Shown: positions 38,309 to 51,700 of the stretch, piece by piece | Layout of the letters: each line of letters opens with the position of its first letter | Numbering within the stretch: the first letter of the stretch is position 1 | Source of the DNA: Liolophura sinensis | Taxonomy: Eukaryota; Mollusca; Polyplacophora; Chitonida; Chitonidae | Assembly: GCF_032854445.1 (NCBI RefSeq) | Contig: NC_088306.1 | Span: 13,327,386-13,391,385, forward strand | DNA length: 64,000 nucleotides | Direction: 5' to 3' | The notes under the pieces: generated by a model | Told to the model about the DNA's origin: nothing | Databases searched by the model: none | Seen by the model: only the letters and a program-made list of their open reading frames with translations | Made by a program: the position numbers and the translations under genes

Positions 38309-38416
38309 AGTGCTCCACCAGAAGAAATCTATGACAGATCGGCCTACATCATACGTGCACGGCCCGCCAATCCCTACACCATGGACGGCCACTTAGACAG
38401 GATATCTGAAGAAAGG
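38309..38416 (+). CDS. Coding exon 1 of the visible set (N-terminal cytosolic region)
   Basis: A pyrimidine-poor but usable acceptor (tgtgtttcag) precedes a 36-codon frame that starts SAPPEEIYDRS and ends HLDRISEER. The frame is phase 0 on both sides. The only donor that keeps phase with the exon at 46447 is GC: AGG followed by gcaagt, the usual form of GC-AG introns. A GT donor three bases on would give the wrong phase. There is no upstream Met in frame before the acceptor, so an earlier exon is expected, although an internal Met lies in the NPYTMDG stretch. The region is polar with Tyr residues in EEIYD and NPYT contexts, which could be signalling or sorting sites; that is speculation. It is the least certain exon because it rests on composition and phase only. 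Confidence 0.6.
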
Positions 38417-41400
38417 GCAAGTGAAATTATGATTTAAGCTTATATATTAATTATTTTTTTTTTACAGCATCACTGTAATGTATTACATGCACAGTTTGCT
38501 TTTGTTCTAATTGCATGTTTGTCCACAAAACTTCATAAAGTTTCTGTCTAAGGCAATAAAGTGCTTGTCTGCTATTTTGCTCACTAATTTTTACCAATAG
38601 AAGCACTGGTTCTTTGTAAATAACTGAACAATCATAATATAACTATTTAATGCTTGGGTTAGATCGAAGTTGCTGAAGTACCTGCATGACTGGTTGATTT
38701 TTGCACAAATTAATACGTGACAAACACATCACTCAGTTTGTATGGTTTTGCTGTTTCTAATGTTTCAGTTAGTGTCAACTTATTTGCCTGTGTGGTTTTT
38801 TCCCCCTTCATTTACTATTTATCCCACATTTAAGCATAAGCCAGGTATGTTAATTTGGGTCTGTTTGTTTGTGTCAGGCTTTTGGTTTCAGTGCATTAAC
38901 TGCTCCAAATATTGTGTGACTTTGATAAAAATGGTGTGTGCAGGCTCATCTTTTGTAACCCCCAGGTTAATTTTGAAAAGCAGTCAGATGAGTGTATATG
39001 CTTTGCATATTTAGTGGTTGTTTTGTTTCTGTGCCATGAGTGCTTCAAATATTTTCCTCTTTTTTGCTCATTTGTACAAAGTAAGGAGAGGTATTAGTGT
39101 CCTGTTAAGCCTTTTTTTTAGGGCCTGTGCATGTAAATTAGGCTCTTTAGCATGGATTTAAGGTTAATGTTTGCTTACCTCCCTTGTCTAAGGTATGGTA
39201 TGTAAATGTACTTACTCGGATGGAAGGTTAAGCTTTTAGTTTTTAACTCCTTTGTCTGAGTTAAGGAGTGTAAATGTACATGTATATACTCAGTTGGAGG
39301 GCCCAGCGTTTTTAGCTCCTGTATAATGGCAGTTCATTTATGGATTGAAGGTTAAGCTTTTTTAGCTCCAACATACATGTACAGTGATAGAAAGTTAGGG
39401 TTTTTTCAAATATTTTATTTGCTCTTATATTTAAGAGATCATGGATGTTGTGTACATCTACATAGGGCCTTCTGATGTAAGGATAATCTTTTCATGTTCA
39501 TTATAATCCTTTTATTGGCTTTGTGAATGGTTTTTTTTTGTCATTTTGATTGATAGACTTTTGATGTAAAAATTTACAAGTTATATGAACTTCACTTAGT
39601 TTTCTTTAGTGAACACAGCTTTTTCTTATTGTCACTATAGCTACTTTAGTTTTCTGTAGAAAGCTTTCCACATCAATAATAGTACAAGGAGCCTAGGACA
39701 CTGGCCAAAGCAAATTGTGCCTTCCTATACTGCTGCAGAATGTTTGAGCCATCCACATAGGCAGTGACTGTTGTGAGCTCAGTATTTATTCAGCCAATCA
39801 TAAGATTGCAGTGGCCACCCATAGGACTGGGATAGCCAATCATGCACCAGTAGCAGCTTGCATATCAAAGACCACTTCAGCGAAATTAGTACTTGAACTC
39901 CTCTCAAGAAAGTTTTTTACTACCTTAGCTCAACATTTCCTCAACCATTCAAAATGTCGCCATCCACAGGTGGAGTAAATGGTCACTGGGACAACAAAGT
40001 TTGAGGAAAGTATGGGCTTGCCAACACGTTGTGAAAGAGATCAAAAAGGATAATAATATTAATCTTTATAAACTAGTGTAAAATCAAACAATATAATACA
40101 GTTCATTATGTACATTAAACATAGCATTCTTCAATACTGTATAATGATGAATGGTTAATTAATACACAGGTGTGGTCAAATGGTTGAGACCTATGGCCGA
40201 TGGCTTCCATTCTGACCGGGTTGATACTTACTAATAAACAAAGTTTGTTTAACATCTAACAAAGCCTAGTTCCCATCCTGAACTTTGTAAAATGGAAAAA
40301 CTTTGAAAGGCGGCATTAAAGAGAGAAAGCACGGTCTAATGTGTCGACTAAGAGGAAGAGAACAGTGATTTCCATTGAAAATCTGTTGTCTGTGTACATT
40401 TAGTCGAGATCTTAAATCTGTTGCCTGACCAATGTATTGTTTGCCACAGCCCTGGCATATAAGTATGTATACAACATATTTAGATGCAGAGAACATATTC
40501 ATTTTAACAGTGAATAAGGAGTCAATTGTGGTAAATTCAACACTCGGACCTTCCAATATATGGATGCCCCATACCCGGTAATTGTTACATTTATTTACTT
40601 GCCAGCATGTTACATGTACACTGGTTTTCTAAAAGACGGGCCTTCGTTAATATTTTCTTCAGGTTTGGGCTCTGTCGTTTACTCTTAATGATTGTAGATT
40701 TGGAGATGATATCTTTCATTTTAGCACTTTTGTTCAATATAGGTAACATTTTTCAGTATTATGGGAAATATAATATTATTGTCAGGATTGAAAGTAGATA
40801 TAATAGAGACAACATTTTGGGTAGTAGTTTTTGGTGAGATTTGTCTTAAGACGCTTGTGGGGTGAGGAAAAGCTTTTCTTTTCCCAACGTCTATTAATCC
40901 CTCTGGATATCCCCTAAAGAGTAAGGCAGACTTTAATTCAATAAGTCGCTTATTCTGAATGGTACACACCCGAGATATTTTTCTATGTTTGCCTGGTGTG
41001 ATTGGAGCTAAAATGAAGATAGAGCTGGGTATCAGTTGGTTTCCTAAATATATGTGTAGTTAAAATGCGTCCAGATTTAACAACCAGAATATCTAAGCAT
41101 GGAATCCTGATATCAGTGGATACTCAGCTCCGTATTTCGAAGAAATCGTTTCATACAATTTAATTTCAAGAAACCCCATCAACAGTGTTGTGTATACTGG
41201 GATCATTTTTGTTTCCATGGCCGTACATAAAATTTGCATGCAGTATTCATCATTGAGGCCAAGTGAATTATTGTTCAAAATAAATTTAATACTATCAATG
41301 ATTAATTCACCTTTAGAACGTGGGTGGAGTGAGCTAGAGAAGTTAATAAGCCAGTATTACCTGGGCTTCTAGTCCCAAGTCCTGTGGAATACTACTACAT

Positions 41401-42707
41401 AGACTGTGTACGTCAAATGTGGCCATTGTAGCAACTTCCTCTACTTCCTGAGTTTAATGATTCAGGAAATCTAAATCAAATTTTTCTAAATCAGAAATGG
41501 TGTAAGTAATATATCCATAAGATGGCTCAATCTGTGGGTTGGTGAAGACGGACCAGCAATGATGGGTCTGAATATTGGATCACTGGGTTGGGGTAGATTC
41601 CAATTTTTGACTTTCATTAGCATCTCTGATTTGCTCAGATTTATGAAATTTTTGACAAGCCATAAAAATTGTTGGTTTTGGATTTGAACTTGGTTAAATT
41701 ATTCCTTTCTGTTTTCGTGAGGTGTTCGTGTTTTTTATGAACTAACTTACAAAGGTCCATTAAAATGCGATTATCAGGATTATCAGAAAATTGTCTGTAA
41801 GCCTTCTTGTCATTGAGCATTTCTAGAATTTTATCTAACCTGTCCATAATGGCTACAGCTTTACGCTTGTCTGCTTCTTTTATGATGATATCTTGGCTGC
41901 TATAAAGACTTTAATTACAAGTTTTTGAGAGTAGGAAACATTAGATTTGGCCTTTGATGATGATGCTAGAGGTAGATTGTTTAAAATGTCAATTAATAAT
42001 TCCAAACAACCGTTCTCACTAGTTCTGGATCTGATGGTGGATGGTTTAAAAACTAGTAAAGTGTCACTTTTGGAACTTGCGCTATTGCTGTACGAGTTAA
42101 ACATTACCTCCAAAATTCTTCTAAAAAACTTCTAAAGTTTTCTGCTGAACTCCCTAAAGTTTTCACAAAGGTCATGCAGATTATACATGGGAGTTTGTGT
42201 AAAATCAAGGCCTAATTTTAAAATGTTTATTTGTTCTCGACTTAAAGTAACAATTGACAAGTGAATTACCGTGGGTATTGGTGTTTTTGATATCAATTCT
42301 GCTCCCTGGTGCAGCGATTGCCTTAAAAGGAATTGTTACCAGTAATATTTTCTTGTCGCTCTGTGTGATTGTTAACATTGTCTAACTGTGCCTTTCGATA
42401 TTGTCCAATAAACACTGTACCAGGTGGGTATTCATTCCTATTGACCCCTGGAGGTAATCTGTTGTAGCCAGCTTGACGTCGAGGTGGGTTAGTTCTATTG
42501 TTCCCTTTACTGGCGTTCCTGTGGTTGGACCGCTTTCTATTGCGCCTCTGAACTGTGATATGATCATTGGAGGTGTCTTCATTAAATCTGTGAATGGTCT
42601 TCGCTGATTTTCAACCCCCTTTTAGCCTTACAGTCACACTGGCATCAAAGCGGTTGGGCTCAGTGCTATCTGGATTTGAAGACTGATTGGGGAGATTTTC
42701 CAGCCAG

Positions 42708-42754
<47 letters not shown>

Positions 42755-45700
42755 ATGAAATCTTGTCTGAAAAAATTTTAAAGTTGATTAATGTTGTTTG
42801 GTTGCAATTAATGCAGCCTTTGTTTTCATGAACAATTTTTTAGCACCAAAAGTAATATTTTATGACATTCAGTTCGTGGGAAGGTCTGCAGCAACCTGCG
42901 GATGGTCGTGGGTTTCCCCTAGGCTCTGCCCGGTTTCCTCCCACCTTCATGCTGGCTGCCATCGCATAAGTAAAATATTCTTGAGTACAGCGTAAAACGC
43001 CAATCAATAAACCAATAAATAATTGACATTCAGTGGGGTGAAACATTAGGTCGTATATATGTAGACTTTGTTTTACTGTATTAATCTCAAGCAAAAGCAA
43101 ATATCTGTGACATCCTAAAAAAAAAAATGACACATGTTATGGTATGATATCAAAAATTTGACTGACCAACTCAGACAGATAGAAAGGACAGAGCAACTTA
43201 TATAAGACCATTTCAGCTGCTTGTTGCTACTAAAAACCATTATGTTAGCAGACCCAGTTAGAACAGGCACATCAGCATTTTGTGAAAGGTGAGCTCTTTG
43301 GCACACACTTTGCAACACCATATTACATTTAATGCAGATGTGAGAAATGTACTGGTTTGTCACGAATACTGCACTCATGCTGGTCACCATCGTATATGTG
43401 AAATATTCTTGAGTACGCCTGTTAAAGAAAAGCATGTAAAGAGAGATATTTATAATTTGAACGTCTTGTTTCTGTGCATGTTTATATGGATTGATACTTG
43501 GCCATGATGAAATGTGCTAGCTATTACCAAGTTATATTAAACCAGCTATTACAAAGTTATATTAAAATTTACATTTCTTTGCCATTTATGTAATGTTTTG
43601 GCTGTCTTGTAGTTATAAGGAAGTAATGTGCAGTACATTGTAAAATTTTCCTCATTTTTCCTAATTTTTTCAGTCTCTGGATAATGCTTATCCTTCAGTA
43701 GTAAATTTATTGAACAATTCTCCCCATAAATGTTAAATATATGTTTGCACAGTATAACCTACTTGTCACAGCTAGGTGAGTAATGGTGTATTTCAATTGC
43801 CAATGTTTTATCTAATAGAAATATTTCGACACAATCCATTGTTCATTGTTATAATTGTCTTTGTAATTAGAAGAACTGTCTGCAGGAACTATTGAAGCCA
43901 TTAGGTATCATGCTTTTATTTTACCCCAATTCCAAAATAGCCTTAGAGGTGAATATTGTCAAAAGCAGTTGGATTGTGTTTGTCTGTTTGTCCAATTCTT
44001 TCAAACTTGTTTCTCTTGTTAAACCTTATTCCTGGTTTACCAAAGATGGTCAAGATCTGACCTTGTCAATTTTTTCAAGGTCATTTGGAGTTATGCATGT
44101 CTTCATGTTTGACATCTGGATAAAAATATGATTATTTTTTTTCTTTTTAACTTGGTATATTGTATGAAAGTCATTGGGCCTGTGACTCAGTTACATTGTA
44201 AGTTGATACAGTGTTGATATTACGTGTAAGCCCCTATAGTGTCCAGTGCAGCTGAAATCTGCCCAGTGCTACCAGTGTCATAAATTCTAACCTCAGCATC
44301 ATCTACTACTGGTTGAAATTGATACAGCAGTATAGCTAGAATCCATCTTGAAATGGCATGAGATATGAAGCTTACATGGAGTCAGCTGTAACATCACTGC
44401 AGGGATACTATCATGCAGCTGGATGGGGACTCATTAGGGGAGTAAAAGTATTACTTCTAGTGGATTTAAAATCAGTATTGTGTTTCTCAGTAGTCTTCTT
44501 ATAATATTCTGTTTAAACAGATTATGATCTTTGTAAGTATGACCTTTAGGCTAAATCTGGATACTATCCGTTAGCACCTTTTATGGGCATATCCATGTAT
44601 TCCAAAATCCATATCATCGTTGTAAATTGGCCATGTCCAGGTTGTCTGCGTGGACATCTTTCACTACACCTCCTTGCAACAAAATTCATGTTGGAACCAC
44701 TTGGTTGACATGACAACGTGTTAAAAATTCACCTATGTCTGAGTTCATGAACACTGTTGTAATGAGATGGTCTGTTCTTTGAGGTTACTGCAGCAACAGG
44801 GCTTGGATTCCAGAAGAGCATAAAATCTCTATTTTTTTTTTAAAATGTTTGAGAGGATTTTTCCTTAGAAGAAATCCTAATTACTCAGGTGCTAGGGGGG
44901 TTTAAATTGAGAAATATGTGATGGTGGAAATCGGGTGTTCCTTAATCGCCTATTAACACGGCTACAACACAGCAGTTTCAGACCAGCAGGAAAAATAACG
45001 GGAGCTTCCCAAGTCCCATAACTCTTTCTTGCCATTGCAGGCTGTCATTCTTTATCTGTTTTATAGCCAGGGGTATTAGGTTGGCAAGAACAAGATTTAG
45101 TTGGTATAGGATTCTGCCAAGTTACCCACATGAGAAGTAAGATAAACTTCAGATAGGGTCTTATAGCAGTTTGCTGGCGACCCCAGCCTCCTTCCTCCAC
45201 ATATCATTTGCCCGTAAATCTGCGGCTTTGGAATAGACTGGGACACTCTCTGTTGGCTAGCTGTCTTTCTCCAAAGCCTTCTCGGGGACCTCCATTGGTT
45301 CTGTTACCAAACTATCACGCGTAACCCTCTCTTTTCTATGCAGGAGTTCCCACATACAGTCAGTTGCCATTTTAAACCTCGATCAATCAATTAGTACTGC
45401 AATGAGACGTTTCATTTGTAACTCACCTCTCCAACATATGGTTCTCCCAAGGTACCAGGTTTAGTGATTGTTTGGCAAATTTATTGCAATAAACCAGTAT
45501 CAAGGTGACAATAAAAGTTTAACCAATGCATGCTTGGGTCATACTGCGTAGAAATCAATAACACAAAACATACAGATCATTTGGTGCCAACACATGGCTG
45601 TTACATCTGCAAGGTATGTTATCTTCATGTACAGATTACAAGACAGCAAGATGAGAGCAATAAGTTTAGCCTGTGGGTTCAGTGGCAATGACTCATGAAG

Positions 45701-48700
45701 GCATGAATAAATGTTTTCTTAGTTTTTTCATGGTAACCCAATGATCATCAGTGACGTTTTAATGACAGAAGAGTTAACCCAATGATCATCAATGACGTTT
45801 TAATGACAGTGATCATCAATGACGCTTTAATGACAGAAGAGTTATTTTCTATCCATGAATCAACCATTATACCACTTATTTTTTAAAGTCCTAGCTATTA
45901 ATTTAGTGGTATTGATGTTTCACATAGCAGATAAGAGAGATTTTTCTTGTTTTGTTGATTTGATGATACATAAGTAATACAGTAGTTTCCAAAAGGTAAA
46001 TAGGTGGTTGAACAGTTCACCTGCATGTTAAAACGGTTTCTTGGAGCTTGCATGTTGTTTGTGCATGTCTATGCTTTGTCAACATACATTTCTATTTTTA
46101 CAAACTACAGGGATAGACATGTTAATGCCAATATTGACACTATGGATGTTTTTGCATGTACAGTAACTTATATTTCTGCTGTCATTTTTTGTGTACGGGT
46201 ATGAACAGTATCTTCAGGATTGAATGTGCTTTGATTATGTATGCATAATTTACAAAGAATGGCAATGTAAATCTGTAATTAGTGCTTTTATCTGCAGATG
46301 GTGACTGTGTTGTTGTTTTGAATGAAGATAACATTATAGTCTTTATTCTGAATGATGTTAAGAATGTTTACTGTTTCATGTCCTATGTTGCTATGGTTAC
46401 TAACACTTCCGTTTCTGGTTTCTTGCTTGCGGATCAAATCTAACAGGAATCAGCTATGGAATTCTCGTCATCAGACGAAATCGACAGTGGATCTTCTATC
46501 GCATTGGAGAAGACATCGACTTCTCCAAATCTGCCAAAATCTTTTCTAGACCTTATCGCAGAGAAGTTACCTTATATAGTATGTCAGAATAATGGCATTT
46601 TTGCTGGCAGTTTAGATGTATCTTGTAAACATTGTTATCAAGCTTTGGCCTCCTGTGTGAACATTCTGCTATCCACTTTCTTCTCTTCTTACGCTATTCA
46701 CAAATGTTTTAAGTTCACACTCTCCTCAGCTTAATAGGAAAAACAAGAGAGAAAAAATTGCAAAGAAACTAAAACATACTGTTTTATTCCTTTTACTGGT
46801 GTCAAATTGTGTTTACAATGGAATATACCAACAATTTGAATATGTACATGTTCCTCATTGTTTCTTGATGATTCCAGGTTTCAATATTTACTAGAGACTT
46901 TATTAAGTTGAAACATTCTTTGAAATTGCTGTTTGAACAGAGTTCATAATATTCTGACCGCTGCACGTATTTTTTTACCAAAGTTATAATGCTACTGGTT
47001 TTCAAGATTCTTAACAATTCCCAATGTCAGTAGGAGAAGAGAATAAAATCAGCTAAATTGTAGATGTATGCCATCCATGTTGGCATGTCTTTTTTTCACG
47101 TGTGACTCCATGGTCCATCTTACATACCAACAGATTTCTTCTCGGGGATTGATCAATGTCTGTTGTTTTTCCTTACCAAGCTGTGAATTGCTGATGATTG
47201 CAGTGTTTGTGTGTTTTAACTGAACTTTTGAGTTTCTACCGTATTCCTAACTTTTTTGTGTTTCTTTCATTCTGCATAGTGACTGATATTGAGTGAATAA
47301 AATGCATGCATAAACTTAAAGAGTAACTGATGAAATATTTTATCTTGAATACTGTTTTCAATTGTTTAAGTTGCAGTGTGTTTCAAGATATACATGTAAA
47401 GGGATGCTCTTTTTTATTTTTTTATTTCTTATTTTATCATTTTGAATAAAAGATATAACAGCTAACGTATCCCCATGTACATATAGCTTCTCAGTTGAAG
47501 CCTTATTAGGTGTGGTACATGTATAAAAAAGTTCCATGTGGAATGGAAAACCTCTGCTATCGGCTAGAGGTCCAAGCTGTGCTGCGTGTTTTGATCTTTC
47601 CTGTCTGATTTCTCCACGTATTAGATTCATTTTTTTGGATTGATTTGTTTGATTGATGTTAATGCTGTCTTCAAGGATTTTTTGCTTGTGTGCTTGGATA
47701 AAATAAGAGGTGCAGTGAGGCTGATTGGTGAAGGAGCCATGGTGCCTGGTGCTGACCATTAGCCTTCAGTATGCAGGCACAGTGAGAGGTACATGTAAAC
47801 ATAGATTCCTATACTGTTACATCAGACCAGAACAGTGCTTATCTTACACTTGACAAAAAGATGCAATTGAATGATAAGGCACATGTAGATGCTCAATGAA
47901 TGCCACACACTTGTAAATATAAGCATATATAATCATCCATGGTTTATAATACCTGACAAATGTGCATGAACCTGTCATAGTTCAACCAAAATTGAACTTT
48001 CTGAGTAGAGCCATTTTAGTCTGCCTGGAAATTGAGAGACGCGGGTATGAAGAAAATCTAAGAGATTCTAAGCTCTCATGCATTGTGTTTGTAATGTGAC
48101 GTTTGAAAGATTGCGGAAGAACGGTGAACAGGATGTCATGTGCAATACATGTACTTACTCTGTGCAGTTGTCCCTGTAAGAAACATGGAGTGATCTACGA
48201 ATGTATTTCACAGTGTTTTATCGCCTCTTCTTCTCTGTACACCTCAGATCTGCTTATTTATTTAAGCTACCATATATCGCCTTTCCAAATAGTTAGGTGC
48301 ACAGTCAAAATCTACAGGAGAAAGTTTATTATTCTTAGAGCAGTCCTCACGCCCCCACTGTGCAGTCAGGCATTTATAAAGTTCGTTTATGGCCAACTTG
48401 GAATTTCAACAATTTCCAAACTTTTATATTTATTTTTTTTTTTTTTACCTAAGAACATAACTTTTTATTGTTCTGTCAACCATTATATTGTTTAGCCCTT
48501 ACTGCATATACATGTAATTGTTATAGGAGTGATAAATTTAGAATAGCAAAAAGTTACAGCAGTTATGCAAAATGGACAGATTTATGGCGTGTAAATTATT
48601 CTGACTGTGACGTAGATAATGTCTGGGCAGAGGTGTTTTTATTGAAATCTTTTGAATGCATGAAAATGTGTATTCAGTATGTTAGTAAAGGTAAAGCCTT

Positions 48701-51700
48701 CAGTGTCCTTCAGTTGTCGGATGAAGAGTGCTCACATGCACACACAAATGTACATATGTACATATACAACACACATTATGTATTATGTTCCTGGGGATTG
48801 AACAACATTCACTTTATGAAAAATGTCAAATTTGGACCTGATACGAATCCACTGATGACATGTGTAAAGTCACAGAAAAAATTGGTGTCTCCGCGCTGGT
48901 GTGGACGTTTACAATTGCGATAAAGATGACATAAGCTAAGCTAGTTCAATTAAAGAGCAGCTTCTTCTGGCTCACCAATTTTGGTGTTCTAAATTAAAAT
49001 GAATCGGTTTAGTCCTGTGTTTTTCGACTGTGTAGATGCAAAACGGCTCAGATGCACATACATTGCACTTCTCGATGTGACAGGTGCCAGTTTTGTGTCT
49101 TTGTAGACGAATCAAAAGTAGACGTAGCAATCTGACTACAAGCAGTGTAACTGCGGATAGCCATGAACTGGTGAACTGAACGAAGCCATGAACTGGTGAA
49201 CTGAACAAAGCCGTGAACTGAACGAAGCCATGAACTGGTGAACTGAACGAAGCCAGATACGGCTGCGAGCCATCCTTTTTTAAGCCTGGCAATTCAACAC
49301 TAGTGTAACTGCAGTAAAAGTTTTCTTGATACGTTCTTAATGGACCGTTAATTTGACGAATCCTTTCTATTGAACAGGACTGTTCCGATGGAGAAGAAAG
49401 TGTGGACGAACGTTTCTTCCCACCAGTAACCGGAAACTCCATCTTTGACAGTGCTACTGATGCCCGTAATTATCCTATGGACCAGTCCACATTCAAAGCA
49501 GGGATGGAAGTACCTGTGGGACAGTCCACTTTTAGACGAGGGGGAGGAGGGTTGATATCTGTCAATGGAAGCCGACCATTCACACTGACTGTGATGTTAA
49601 CTGTGACAGTGGTTACTGCCATTGCTGCTGTGTATGCGTTTAGTGATGGAATTACCAAAAGCACATTAACTGTCACCCTGCCGTCCACACTACAGCTGCG
49701 TAAGTTCTATTTATTTCTATATATTTGAAGGATAGAATGGTACACTCTTATATATTTTCCTTTGCATTGAACTTATGAATTGTTAACAACCAGACGTGGT
49801 TACCAGTTTTCATGGGAATCTGCCTTTCCCGCTCTGTGTAACCTTGTTTTCCACTGATTAGTTTAATGTAGTGCAGGAATAGAGTAACTCTGAAAGTTTT
49901 TGGGAGTTACTCTAGTCGTGTCCACACCACCCACACACCCACCCCCCGCTATTATAATTATCCACTGTAGGTGATGTTCATTCTTTTCAAAAGTTTTTAG
50001 TAGATCTTCAGCCCTCAGTTGTTTCTATGATCCATTTGTATATATTTTCGGAAGTTTTATCTAAGTTACTAAAGCTTTATCTAAGTTGTGGTTATCTACT
50101 TTTTAAGTCAGTTGTGGGTAACAACACTTTTCATTGGTGCAAAAAAAGGTGTTACTTATTATAGACATATGCTTCATTTTCATGATGTTCCAAATTAATT
50201 TAAGCATCATTTCAAATTTCATTATCAATTGCCATTTGCATAATCCATATGGCATGTGACACCATTCTGCTATATTTTTCTGTACCTGTTTTCTCGTTTT
50301 TAGGTAAGATTCGCTCTTACAGTAAAGACCTTACATTAGATATTATATCGCTACATGAAACTGCCAATCTTAGGACCTCTGTACAAATGTATGGTAAGTA
50401 CTTGTTACGGTAAAATAACCTTTGAATAAATGTCTGACGTACCTGTATATCACAATCCATCAGCGTTACTTATTCGGTTCCAAAAAATGTTTCATTGCAT
50501 TGACCAGTTTTATAAAAGAATCAGTAGGCTTTTTTTTCTGAAAATGAGAAAGTACTTATCTAGCTGACATAGTTTTTTTTAGAGCATCTAGTCAGATATT
50601 ACGTTCATACATCTGTTGTAGACATTGAGGAATGCAGTCGTGATGGGACGGCCTGTAGAGCACTTGCAGCTTGTGATAATTTTATAGGAAGTTATAAATG
50701 CCGGTGCAGGACAGGATTCTATGTTCATGCTGGTAAATGCCAAGGTAAGATACACTACTGTATTGAGGGTGTTCCAATAACTCTGTAAATGATGCATACA
50801 TAGGTACCGGAACAATGTTCTCATTGATACGCACAACTATCTGCAATCGCATCTCCATTGTGCACTTTTAGAAAAGGGCTTCTGGATTGCTGTGTAGACA
50901 TACATTGTACAATGTGGGCCACGTGGGGCCGCATTTGATATGTAGACATACTGGTTTTACCATGCACCTTGCAGTAGGCCACGTGGGTTAGCATATGTCT
51001 GAGCAGTAGCAGCCCTAAGGCAAGAGGTTTGTCAGGTAACTGGCTGATTAAGTCAGTGGTTTTCTCGTAGCACTTTGGTTTTGTTCACCCTTAAACCTAA
51101 AGTGAAAAGCACTTGGACATAGGCAAACAAATAAAGGCAGAAGGCCATGGGTATTGTGTCGATCAAGCGCTATGAGCCATGTTCCATTGAGGCAGCACTA
51201 TACATTATTAGGGATGGAGGTTTGTTTATTTATTTGAGTGGTGTTTGATGCCGTACTCAAGAATATTTCACTTAGACGATGGCAGATTAATTGAAATAAA
51301 GTTTGGTGCACATAAATTTAATAGAAATACTTCATTTGAACAATTTCGAGTATTGAATCTGTGTGCAAGCATTGATTCCTTGGAAAGACAACATGTACTA
51401 GACCAAATGTATACATGTATTGATAAAATATGCCACATGAAGTTTAAAGAGCATACCTTTTTTAGCTCGCATTGTACAAAGTAAGGAAAGGTATTTTCAG
51501 AGTGGGGGCGGTGTGGGTGTCGGTGTTTGTGTCCAGTGAAGTGTTTAACGTATGTTGTACCTTGAACATCGGTGTCAAATAACATGGAAGGCAATGATAA
51601 ACAAAATGTTAGGGTAGCATGATGTCTTGAAAAGAACTGCAGATATATAGGGAGATATTCCATCATTGATACCGTGTGTATATAGTAAATACTGTAAAGT

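Noticed and set aside
47358-47759. A 133-codon minus-strand frame in intron 2
   Set aside because: No motif and no splice signals are seen, and the translation looks random.
48103-48923. Two overlapping + strand frames of 130 and 151 codons in intron 2
   Set aside because: They overlap in different frames, have no motif and lie between two well-phased exons. The AT-rich composition matches the intron.
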